A DNA stretch of 8,179 bases from DATKMG01 sp035541995. Lineage in GTDB: Bacteria; Acidobacteriota; Terriglobia; Versatilivoradales; Versatilivoraceae. The stretch's first letter is position 1, and each line of letters starts with the position of its first letter. The stretch lies in NCBI GenBank assembly GCA_035541995.1, contig DATKMG010000384.1, positions 1-8,179 on the forward strand. Reading direction: 5' to 3'. Position numbers and translations under genes: made by a program. The notes beneath the pieces are model-generated. The model worked only from the letters and a program-made list of their open reading frames with translations. It made no database searches and was not told the DNA's origin. Of this stretch, positions 1 to 6,320 are shown piece after piece.

Positions 1-127
1 TGGAACGCCTCCCTATAATTGGTTGGTCAGTTCGGGGTCATTACCACCGGGGGTCTCTTTGGCTTCCGGAACAGGGGTTTTGGGCGGCACCCCATCCGCA
101 CCAGGAGACTTTAGTTTTACGCTCAAG
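1..127 (+). repeat. Direct repeat, copy 1 (He_PIG part of the 185-residue unit)
   Basis: Bases 1-127 are identical to bases 556-682, an offset of exactly 555 bp (185 codons), so the reading frame is kept. After base 127 the copies differ by scattered substitutions. The repeat may start further upstream, outside the window. The same offset relates a second identical block, 269-298 and 824-853, in the TIG domain, so a whole He_PIG-TIG unit was duplicated. Identity at third codon positions implies a recent duplication or gene conversion. Confidence 0.95.
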
Positions 128-1993
128 GTCAGCGACAGCACTCAGCCGACTGCATCCACAGCAACCAAGAATTTCACTCTCACGGTCCAGAACCCGGTAC
201 CGGCAATCATCGGGATTAGCCCGAATTCAACCATCGCTGGCAATCCTGCCTTTGCTCTAACGGTTAGCGGTTCCAATTTCGTTTCCGGTTCGACCGTGCG
301 GTGGAATGGATCGGATCGCACGACGGGCCTGAGCAGCGCTACCAGCTTGACCGCCTCTATTCCAGCCAGCGACATCGCCACGGCTGGAACCGCCAGCATC
401 ACTGTCAACAATCCTGCTCCAGGCGGAGGCACGTCGAATGCCCTCAGCTTTACGATATCGCCTGCTCCTGTCCCGACTCTGAATATTACGACTTCCTCGC
501 CTCTGCCGAGTGGCATTGTTGATTCTCCATATTCGCAACAATTCTCCGCCAGTGGTGGAACGCCTCCCTATAATTGGTTGGTCAGTTCGGGGTCATTACC
601 ACCGGGGGTCTCTTTGGCTTCCGGAACAGGGGTTTTGGGCGGCACCCCATCCGCACCAGGAGACTTTAGTTTTACGCTCAAGATCAGCGACAGTACTCAG
701 CCGACTCCATCCACAACATCCAAGGCTTTTGCGCTGCGAATCAACAACCCTGTACCCGTGGTGAGTGGACTCAATCCCGGTTCAGTCAGCGCCGGGGGAC
801 CCGGTTTCAATCTGACTGTTAATGGTTCCAATTTCGTTTCCGGTTCGACCGTGACCTGGAACGGCCTGAATCGTCCTACCACCTTCATTAACAGTTCTCA
901 ATTAACCGCATCGATCCCATCCGGTGATATCGTCTTGGCAGGATCAGCCAGCGTGGCTGTCGTCAATCCTTCCCCGGGCGGGGGGACGTCCAGCGCTTTG
1001 ACCTTTTTGGTTTCTCCCGCAGGTTCGAATCCGACGATTTCCAGTTCTTCTCCTTTGCCCAATGGCTTTCTTGGAGCAGCATACTCGCAAAGTCTTTCAG
1101 CTTCCGGGGGCACTCCTCCTTACACGTGGGAAGTCCAATCTGGATCGCTGCCGAACGGATTAACGTTGAACTCGACGACGGGGGTCATTAGTGGAACGGC
1201 CTCTTCCGCCGGCACGTTTCAATTCACCATAAAGGTTCTAGACAGTGCTTCTTCCAGTTCTAGCAAGTCCTTTCAACTTCTGATTAATCCACTACTCCCC
1301 GCGGTGTCGATCTCGGGACCTGCTGAGGTCTTGACACCAGCTCAGCAACCAACGGTTCAACTGAGCTTGGCCGAAGCCTATCCAAGCAGTCTGTCAGGAC
1401 AAATGACCTTGGTGTTTACCTCGGACGCCGATGAGCCCAGCGATGACCCCGCTATCCAATTCTCGACGGGGGGCAGAGTGGTCAGCTTCACCATTCCGGC
1501 CAATAGCACGCAGGCGGTCTTTCCAAACAGCGCAGCCGAGATGGCCTTTCAAAGCGGGACCGTGTCTGGTACCATCGAAATTTCAGTGAGCCTGCAAAGC
1601 GATGGAACCGATGTCACGCCGTCACCAGCGCCAAGTCGTACTTTCAGAGTTAGCCGCGCTGCTCCGGTCGTCACAAGTTTGGCCATCAGCTCCCGCAGCA
1701 CGTCGGGGTTTGAGATTGAGCTGATTGGCTTTTCTACTCCAAGGTCGCTGACGCAGCTGGAGTTCCGTTTCACGCCCCGATCCGGCAATAATTTGGGGAC
1801 AACTACTTTCACCCTGCCATTGGGATCGTCTTCCAGCACTTGGTTTCAAAGTGCCACTTCAAAGGAGTTTGGAAGTTTGTTTCGCCTGGTCATCCCATTC
1901 ACTGTTCAAGGAGACGTGAATGCGATCCAATCAGTGTCGGCCACGTTGAGCAACACATTGGGATCTTCAAACACGATGAGCACCAATCCGTAG
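2..1993 (+). CDS. Ig-like/TIG repeat surface protein, 5'-truncated by the window edge
   Basis: The reading frame is open from base 2 to a TAG at 1991-1993 (663 residues visible). There is no plausible start, so the N-terminus lies upstream of the window. Domains in order: a partial putative-Ig (He_PIG-type) domain (residues ~1-62), an IPT/TIG-like domain (~65-154), a second He_PIG domain (~163-247), a second TIG domain (~250-338), a third He_PIG domain (~346-429), then a different C-terminal region (~433-663). He_PIG hallmarks are the repeated GGTPPY and SGSLPPG motifs; TIG hallmarks are GSNFVSGSTVxWNG and LTASIP. Composition is Ser/Thr/Gly/Pro-rich with almost no Cys, as in extracellular beta-sandwich proteins. 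No LPXTG motif or C-terminal membrane anchor is visible. The C-terminal part resembles a module I recall at the ends of acidobacterial repeat proteins. A cell-surface or secreted adhesive or structural role is inferred from architecture; the ligand is unknown. Confidence 0.85.
   Translation, partial: GTPPYNWLVSSGSLPPGVSLASGTGVLGGTPSAPGDFSFTLKVSDSTQPTASTATKNFTLTVQNPVPAIIGISPNSTIAGNPAFALTVSGSNFVSGSTVRWNGSDRTTGLSSATSLTASIPASDIATAGTASITVNNPAPGGGTSNALSFTISPAPVPTLNITTSSPLPSGIVDSPYSQQFSASGGTPPYNWLVSSGSLPPGVSLASGTGVLGGTPSAPGDFSFTLKISDSTQPTPSTTSKAFALRINNPVPVVSGLNPGSVSAGGPGFNLTVNGSNFVSGSTVTWNGLNRPTTFINSSQLTASIPSGDIVLAGSASVAVVNPSPGGGTSSALTFLVSPAGSNPTISSSSPLPNGFLGAAYSQSLSASGGTPPYTWEVQSGSLPNGLTLNSTTGVISGTASSAGTFQFTIKVLDSASSSSSKSFQLLINPLLPAVSISGPAEVLTPAQQPTVQLSLAEAYPSSLSGQMTLVFTSDADEPSDDPAIQFSTGGRVVSFTIPANSTQAVFPNSAAEMAFQSGTVSGTIEISVSLQSDGTDVTPSPAPSRTFRVSRAAPVVTSLAISSRSTSGFEIELIGFSTPRSLTQLEFRFTPRSGNNLGTTTFTLPLGSSSSTWFQSATSKEFGSLFRLVIPFTVQGDVNAIQSVSATLSNTLGSSNTMSTNP
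556..682 (+). repeat. Direct repeat, copy 2 (He_PIG part of the 185-residue unit)
   Basis: This is the second perfect copy of bases 1-127. A third, older relative of the domain begins near 1109 (GGTPPYTW) but is clearly diverged in DNA, so only the first two copies are recent. The perfect 127-bp match is long enough to allow recombination or to collapse in a short-read assembly. Confidence 0.95.
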
Positions 1994-1995
1994 GG

Positions 1996-2174
1996 TTATT
2001 CGGTTCGGAGAACCTCCGCGATGTCGAGTCGGGTAATGGGGCGAGTAGCCACCCAGATGCCTGTTGCTGCAATCCAGGCGATCGATAGCACAGACATCAG
2101 GTAGGTTGCGGCGCTCACAGATTTCGCACCTACGACCAGGCCTCTCGCGACAAAGTTTTACGGAGGCTTTGATC
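1996..2174 (-). pseudogene. C-terminal relic of a MacB/FtsX-type ABC transporter permease
   Basis: On the minus strand, the frame ending in TAA (complement of 1996-1998) reads about 53 codons back to an in-frame stop at 2158-2160. The peptide includes VARGLVVGAKSVSAATYL, a hydrophobic stretch (MSVLSIAWIAATGIWVA), then TRPITRLDIAEVLRTE and stop. A last transmembrane helix followed by an ATR-RLD-EVLR-E tail is the usual C-terminus of MacB/FtsX-type permeases. Shifting frame near 2143-2150 adds SLRKTLSR (to about 2174), which fits the residues preceding that motif in the family, so a small indel probably broke the gene. No start, periplasmic domain or remaining helices are present. Its 3' end is two bases from the stop of the convergent Ig/TIG gene. 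The family call rests on a short match. Confidence 0.55.
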
Positions 2175-2295
2175 GAGAGATCCGCGATGAGGTGAACCGA
2201 AAGAATGCTCTGAGCGATCCTCCTAAGACAGAATGGTAGTCATCATCCATTGAACTCGCCCCTTTAGGGCCGCTCAATTACTGGAGGAAGCATCA
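2175..2295. other. Intergenic leader of the glycosidase gene
   Basis: This is the rest of the roughly 300-bp gap between the Ig/TIG gene and the hydrolase. I see no ORF with a start signal, no clear sigma-70 promoter and no RNA gene. A weak 4-bp hairpin (GCCC 2258-2261 with GGGC 2267-2270) lies just before the ribosome-binding site. The permease relic may extend into this stretch in a form too degraded to recognise. Confidence 0.5.
2283..2287 (+). promoter_or_regulatory. Ribosome-binding site of the glycosidase gene
   Basis: GGAGG ends 8 bases before the ATG at 2296, an ideal Shine-Dalgarno spacing. This fixes the start, which also begins directly with a signal peptide. Confidence 0.85.
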
Positions 2296-3813
2296 ATGAA
2301 AGTACGTCTCTTCAACTTGATGTTTGTGGGATTGTGCATTGCGTGGGTGGCTTCAGGGGTGGCAGCCCCTTCATCTCCTGAGGTTCAGCAGAAAGTCACA
2401 ATCGATTGGGAGAAGGTGTTAATAGTTTCAAAGACCACACCAACATTGCAGGTTGTAGTCAACCCTCCCTTGCGCCGTGGTTCTTCCATTCATGATCGAG
2501 TATTTCAGGGATTGCAGGCGTTGGGTTGCGATTATGTCCGCTTCGTCCCTTGGTTACCCTATCCCAAGTTGGGAGTTGCGGAATTGGAACCTCCGAGTAA
2601 CGGAAGAACGTTTTGGGACTTTTCCCTTATCGATCCTCTGACAATCGACTTCCTGGAAGCCACTGCGGGACATTCAGTGATTCTTAACTTCAGCATCATT
2701 CCGCAATGGATGTTCAAGACTGAAAAGCCGGTTCAGTACCCGGTAGACCCGAACCAGGTTACCTGGGATTATCAGCAGGGCACGGATTTGCGTGACCCCA
2801 GCTGCAGAGAGGTAGCGGACTATTACGGCAGGTTGGTCCGCTGGTTCACCGATGGCAGTTTCATAGATGAATCTGGTAATCGCCATGAATCAGGACACCA
2901 CTTCAAGATCGATTATTGGGAAGTTTTCAATGAGGTGGATTTCGAACATCAGATGACGCCAGAGGTTTATACCCGTGTCTATGATGCGGTGGTCGAGGTC
3001 CTTCATGGCTTGCAGCCGCAGATGAAATTCGTGGGCCTGGGATTAGCTGCACCCTCTAAGAATCCCCGCCTTTTTGAGTATTTCCTTAACCCCAAAAACC
3101 ACAAGCCGGGAATTCCTTTGGACATGATCTCTTATCATTTTTATGCAAGTCCCAGTCGAGATGAGACCATGGGAACTAAACAATTCACTTTCTTTGAGCA
3201 AGCGGACCACTTTTTAGATGTCGTTCGTTACATCGAGGCGATGCGTCAACGGCTGTCTCCGGAGACTCGCACTACAATCAATGAACTCGGCTCGATTGAC
3301 TCCAGTGATTTCGACCAGGGAAGCCCGGGATATGTTTTCAAACCGCTGCCCCCCTCCTATTGGAACTTGAGTGGAGCGGTCTATGCTTATCTTTACTGTG
3401 AACTGGCTCGTCAAGGGATTGATGTAGTCGGAGAGTCACAGCTGGTAGGATACCCGACCCAATTCCCCAGCGTGTCCATGGTGGACTGGAATACCGGTCA
3501 ACCCAATGCACGCTACTGGGTGCTGAAACTGATTAAGGAGAATCTCGGCCCGGGAGACAAGCTGGTCCCCACGGAGTCGACTTCTCCCTACGTTTACTGC
3601 CAGGGTTTTTTGACGCGCGAGGGGAAGCGCAAACTGCTGCTGGTCAACAAGCGCGATCGCGAGTGCCCCATGGTGATCCCAGGTGCCACTGGAGGTGAGG
3701 TCAGATCCGTCGATCAAGAAACCGGGTTCCAACCACCACCTTCGACCCGAATCGCCGCTGATCGACTCGCCATTAGGGGGTTGGCCGTAGTCATTGTGAC
3801 CCTGCCGAAGTGA
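2296..3813 (+). CDS. Exported GH39-like (clan GH-A) glycoside hydrolase
   Basis: The 505-residue protein opens with a signal peptide (MKVRLFNL, then a hydrophobic core, probable cleavage after Ala24), so it should act in the periplasm or outside the cell. The body reads as a (beta/alpha)8 barrel of clan GH-A. YWEVFNEVD (~207-215) gives the Asn212-Glu213 pair expected for the acid/base, TTINELGS (~326-333) supplies Glu330 as likely nucleophile, and YHFY (280-283) matches the strand motif between them. The early strand motif DYVRFVPWLPYP (79-90) also fits. After ~residue 420 comes a short beta-rich tail (LLLVNKRDRE), as in the accessory beta domain of GH39-type enzymes. The architecture suits cleavage of a beta-xyloside-, iduronide- or similar exo-linked substrate, but the actual sugar cannot be read from sequence. 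The next gene is a sugar kinase on the same strand, 124 bp downstream. GH39 is the best guess; a related GH-A family is the main alternative. Confidence 0.75.
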   Translation: MKVRLFNLMFVGLCIAWVASGVAAPSSPEVQQKVTIDWEKVLIVSKTTPTLQVVVNPPLRRGSSIHDRVFQGLQALGCDYVRFVPWLPYPKLGVAELEPPSNGRTFWDFSLIDPLTIDFLEATAGHSVILNFSIIPQWMFKTEKPVQYPVDPNQVTWDYQQGTDLRDPSCREVADYYGRLVRWFTDGSFIDESGNRHESGHHFKIDYWEVFNEVDFEHQMTPEVYTRVYDAVVEVLHGLQPQMKFVGLGLAAPSKNPRLFEYFLNPKNHKPGIPLDMISYHFYASPSRDETMGTKQFTFFEQADHFLDVVRYIEAMRQRLSPETRTTINELGSIDSSDFDQGSPGYVFKPLPPSYWNLSGAVYAYLYCELARQGIDVVGESQLVGYPTQFPSVSMVDWNTGQPNARYWVLKLIKENLGPGDKLVPTESTSPYVYCQGFLTREGKRKLLLVNKRDRECPMVIPGATGGEVRSVDQETGFQPPPSTRIAADRLAIRGLAVVIVTLPK

Positions 3814-3903
3814 AACCGAGTCCGAGGCGTGCATTGAGAGACTCAGGGTCAAGCCGGGATTCAGTTGGACAATGAAACCATTTTGTTGAATGGGAACAGC
3901 ATG

Positions 3904-3932
3904 CCTCGCCACGGCTTTGGCGGGGTTATTTT
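3904..3932 (+). terminator. Possible intrinsic terminator or translation-masking hairpin before the kinase
   Basis: CCTCGCC (3904-3910) pairs with GGCGGGG (3919-3925), a 7-bp stem with one G-U pair and an 8-base loop, followed by TTATTTTC. This has the form of a rho-independent terminator for the upstream hydrolase gene. Its right arm is also the only purine-rich, Shine-Dalgarno-like stretch before the kinase start at 3938, so it might instead mask that site. The T-tract is broken by one A, which lowers confidence. Confidence 0.5.
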
Positions 3933-3937
3933 CTGCA

Positions 3938-5344
3938 ATGTTTCTCGGAATTGACATCGGGTCCAGCAAGGTAGCTGCCGCTCTGTTAGGCGAAACAGAG
4001 AATATCGAGGCTGCTGCATCGGCGCGGCATGAGGCCGATCTGATTGCTCCGCCAGGCCGGCACGAGCAGGACCCCACCCGTCTGCTGGAGACGGCCTGGG
4101 GTGTAGTCAAGAGCCTGCCGCGGGATCTTCGACAAAAAACAACAGCCGTCGGGGTTACTGGGCAGATGCATGGAATCCTGCTCCTGGACGGAAACAGGAA
4201 AACACTAACCCCTTTGATCACCTGGCAGGACCAGCGCTGTCTTGAAGATCGATCCTTTCTGGCAAGGCTTTCTTCCCAAACCCAATATCCGCTCGCTGCC
4301 GGTTATGGTTGCGCCACGCTTGCATGGCTAATCCAGAACAAATGCGTTCCCTCGGAAGCCCGGTGCACAGCGACTATCCAGGATCTGGCAGTAGCGGTTC
4401 TCTGTGACCAAATTCAACCACACACGGACCCTACTGACGCCGCCAGTTGGGGATTCTTTGATTTGGAGCACCTCAAGTGGGACCAGAATGCAGTCAAGGC
4501 TGCCGGGGTACCAGTTGGCTGGCTGCCTGAGATCTTACCTTGCGGCGCCAGAGCTGGAATGCTGGATGAGGCCACCTCTTCCGATCTGGGACTCCCGCGG
4601 GGAATCCCGGTAGCCGTTGCCATCGGCGACAACCAGGCATCTATTCTGGCGACACTGGACGAACCTGAAAGACAGCTGGCACTGACTCTAGGCACCGGAG
4701 GCCAAATTTCGGCAGTCCTGCCGTCAAATGCGCGGCTGGAAATTCACGCGGGGCAGCATTCTATCGACACCCGTGAGCAAGGTGACAGGGAATCGAAGCC
4801 TGCGTGGCAGTTGTCAGCCGAGTGTCGCCCTTTCCCGGGAAACCGTTACGCCTTGGTCGCCGCCTGCCTTTGTGGAGGTTCCGCCTGGCGTTGGCTGGCA
4901 GAATCGGTTAACTGCTGGCTCGGGGAACTAGGGCTGCCTGCCCTGTCCATGGAGTCCCTCTATCAACGCTTGAATGAACTGGGGCTCAATGCTCCTGGCG
5001 AAAATGCTCTTTCCATACAGCCACACTTCCTTGGTGAACGGTACGATGTTTCTTTACGAGGAGTCATCAAGGGAATCGACCTCGGCAATTTTCAATTGGC
5101 TACCTTGGCAAAAGCTCTCGCAAAAGGAGTCTTCCAAAACCTGCGCCACATGCTCCCCCCTTCCGCCGTTGCCGGACGTACTCAGGTGGTGGCAAGCGGC
5201 AATGCGCTTGCTCGAAATTCACTGTTGGTAACAATGGCCTCGGAGGTCTTTGATTTGCCCGTTCTGTTGAAAGAGCAAAGAGAAGAGGCTGCCTGTGGTG
5301 CGGCTATGCTGGCCAAACAACTCGCAACATCCTGTCAATCCTGA
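3938..5344 (+). CDS. FGGY-family carbohydrate kinase, probable sedoheptulokinase
   Basis: The protein is 468 residues, normal for FGGY kinases. It most likely phosphorylates sedoheptulose with ATP to sedoheptulose 7-phosphate in the cytoplasm, feeding the pentose phosphate pathway. FLGIDIGSSK (2-11) is the N-terminal phosphate-binding strand, GVTGQMHG (72-79) the first family signature, ITWQDQR (94-100) a sugar-site motif, AIGDNQAS (228-235) carries the probable catalytic base Asp231, and LTLGTGGQ (249-256) and ASGNALARN (419-427) belong to the ATP side. YGCATLAWL, ATIQDLAVAVLC, DAASWGFFDL, LGER and GVFQNLRHMLP match what I recall of vertebrate sedoheptulokinase (SHPK/CARKL) better than XylB or GlpK. 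I place the start at ATG 3938: the frame extends to 3890, but those 16 residues precede the family's conserved start and overlap a hairpin. No strong ribosome-binding site is present. Xylulokinase or another ketose kinase is the alternative. Confidence 0.8.
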   Translation: MFLGIDIGSSKVAAALLGETENIEAAASARHEADLIAPPGRHEQDPTRLLETAWGVVKSLPRDLRQKTTAVGVTGQMHGILLLDGNRKTLTPLITWQDQRCLEDRSFLARLSSQTQYPLAAGYGCATLAWLIQNKCVPSEARCTATIQDLAVAVLCDQIQPHTDPTDAASWGFFDLEHLKWDQNAVKAAGVPVGWLPEILPCGARAGMLDEATSSDLGLPRGIPVAVAIGDNQASILATLDEPERQLALTLGTGGQISAVLPSNARLEIHAGQHSIDTREQGDRESKPAWQLSAECRPFPGNRYALVAACLCGGSAWRWLAESVNCWLGELGLPALSMESLYQRLNELGLNAPGENALSIQPHFLGERYDVSLRGVIKGIDLGNFQLATLAKALAKGVFQNLRHMLPPSAVAGRTQVVASGNALARNSLLVTMASEVFDLPVLLKEQREEAACGAAMLAKQLATSCQS

Positions 5345-5543
5345 ATCGAATATTCAATGGAATCTCATGGACACCCTCAGGCCAAGACGCCCTTGTGTGT
5401 TGCCAAAAACAAGCTCAGCCTTTTCCCTGGAGGAAATGTCCGAATTGCACGCTCCCACCGAAAACATACTAATCTTTTGCAGGAAAATAATGACTTGACC
5501 TTGACGGTCTGGAAGATCAAGAATGCAGCTAAACTGAAAATCG

Positions 5544-5562
5544 GCGGGAGTATAACACCCGC
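5544..5562. promoter_or_regulatory. Near-palindrome around TATAAC, possible operator or -10 region
   Basis: The 19-base segment has arms GCGGG and CCCGC (5544-5548, 5558-5562) plus inner GT/AC pairs, giving 7 of 9 matched positions around a central T. It encloses TATAAC (5551-5556), which resembles a sigma-70 -10 box about 130 bases before the YSC84 start. A palindrome over a -10 would suit a repressor site, but there is no -35 match at the right distance. Confidence 0.25.
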
Positions 5563-5614
5563 GACGTAAGTTCAAGAAAGTAATTTCTAGGGAAATCTCA
5601 AACCCTCCATTCCC

Positions 5615-5641
5615 AATTGGAAGTCAACGCGGGTTCCAATT
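5615..5641 (+). repeat. Perfect 8-bp inverted repeat in the YSC84 leader
   Basis: AATTGGAA (5615-5622) and TTCCAATT (5634-5641) are exact reverse complements separated by 11 bases. It lies 43 bases upstream of the YSC84 start codon. It could be a leader hairpin or a protein-binding dyad; TACTGTTAAC follows rather than a T-run, so it is not a typical terminator. Confidence 0.5.
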
Positions 5642-5672
5642 TACTGTTAACTCGTAAACCTATTTGATGACA

Positions 5673-5676
5673 AGGA
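5673..5676 (+). promoter_or_regulatory. Ribosome-binding site deciding the YSC84 start
   Basis: AGGA within AAGGAAAG ends 8 bases before ATG 5685. The upstream in-frame TTG 5664 and ATG 5667 have no such site, and starting at 5685 gives a compact signal peptide. Confidence 0.7.
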
Positions 5677-5684
5677 AAGTAATC

Positions 5685-6041
5685 ATGAGGCTAAGGATGA
5701 TCGTTTCGCTTCTCGTAATAGTCCTGCTGGCTGCAGTTGGCTTAAGCGCCAAGGATACACCGGATCAAAAACGGGAAAAATCCCGTAAGATGGCCGCCCA
5801 AACCCTCCAGGATTTGTACAAGCTTCAACCCACGGCCCAAGCGGCGATCCCTAAGTCGGCCGGATACGCCGTGTTCAACAACATGGGCACCAATCTGCTG
5901 CTGCTGAGCACGGCGCGTGGCGCCGGCATTGCTATCGACTCCAAGACCAAGCAGGAAACCTTCATGAAGATGATTTCGGCCGGGGCCGGCCTGGGGGTGG
6001 GAGTGAAAGACTATCGAGTGATCTTTGTGTTTGAGAACTAA
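5685..6041 (+). CDS. YSC84/SYLF-domain lipid-binding protein, cut short by a premature stop
   Basis: The open part is 118 residues from ATG 5685 to TAA 6039-6041. Residues 1-22 form a signal peptide (basic MRLR, then a hydrophobic core ending LSA), so export is expected. The mature part shows the N-terminal half of the YSC84/SYLF domain (Pfam Ysc84 type): a helical lead-in (RKMAAQTLQDLYKLQP), SAGYAVFNN (58-66), the glycine-rich ARGAGIAID (77-85), and AGLGVGVKDYRVIFVFEN (101-118). The family is known from phosphoinositide-binding eukaryotic proteins and from bacterial exported proteins of unclear role. Family members normally continue after VFE with EKAL...SGW and end with a KYYKD motif; here the codon after VFEN is TAA and the remainder lies in the same frame downstream. 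The product, if made, lacks about 38% of the domain protein. It is probably inactive unless the stop is read through or is a sequencing error. Confidence 0.7.
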   Translation: MRLRMIVSLLVIVLLAAVGLSAKDTPDQKREKSRKMAAQTLQDLYKLQPTAQAAIPKSAGYAVFNNMGTNLLLLSTARGAGIAIDSKTKQETFMKMISAGAGLGVGVKDYRVIFVFEN

Positions 6042-6257
6042 AAGGCGCTGGGACAGTTTCTCAACTCCGGCTGAGCGGCTGATGCGCAATCAGACGCCGC
6101 GGCCAAGGCAGGCAAGTCGGGCGCAGCTTACTCGGGAGCCGTTCAGGTGGCCCAAGGCGTCTGGGTGTACCAGATCACGAAGAATGGGATTGCTCTTCAG
6201 TTGACCTTGCAGGGTACGAAGTACTACAAGGACGACGACCTCAACAAGAAGTCGTAG
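6042..6257 (+). pseudogene. C-terminal part of the YSC84/SYLF gene, separated by in-frame stops
   Basis: In the same frame as the preceding ORF, codons 120-190 read KALGQFLNSG, a TGA at 6072-6074, then AADAQSDAAAKAGKSG, AVQVAQGVWVYQITKNG, LQLTLQGTKYYKDDDLNK and TAG at 6255-6257. This is the expected C-terminal half of a YSC84/SYLF protein, with nothing missing and no indel needed. The two stops sit where I expect Glu (GAA to TAA) and Trp (TGG to TGA), each one substitution away. No internal start with a ribosome-binding site is evident, so this half is unlikely to be translated alone. Confidence 0.7.
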
Positions 6258-6320
6258 CGAGTCAGATAGCTCGGAACCCTGACGCTCGAGACCCCGCGAG
6301 GAGCGGTGAGGACTGAAATA

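Larger units (their letters stand above)
5345..5684. other. 340-bp gap with several inverted repeats and no convincing gene
   Basis: No ORF here has a ribosome-binding site or recognisable product; the ~70-codon frames across 5354-5575 lack family motifs. Three dyads are visible: 5494-5521 (8 of 9 pairs), 5544-5562 around TATAAC, and 5615-5641 (8 perfect pairs). No arm is followed by a proper T-tract, so none is a clear terminator for the kinase. A promoter for the YSC84 gene should lie here, but I can name only the TATAAC as a possible -10 element and see no good -35. Confidence 0.5.

Noticed and set aside
1..853. Repeats as a CRISPR array or mobile element
   Set aside because: The repeats are in-frame protein-domain duplications of 555-bp period, with no short uniform spacers, terminal inverted repeats or transposase.
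3890..3937. Upstream ATG giving the kinase 16 extra residues
   Set aside because: FGGY kinases begin right at the FLGIDIG strand, the extension overlaps a hairpin, and no ribosome-binding site precedes 3890.
3436..4221. 261-codon ORF on the minus strand across the hydrolase-kinase junction
   Set aside because: It is antisense to two well-supported genes with clear family motifs, has no recognisable domain and no ribosome-binding site that I can see.
5495..5506. Tandem TTGACC/TTGACG as -35 elements
   Set aside because: No acceptable -10 box lies 16-18 bases downstream of either.
5357..5569. 70-codon plus-strand ORF after the kinase
   Set aside because: No ribosome-binding site, no recognisable motif, and overlapping frames on both strands are equally open.
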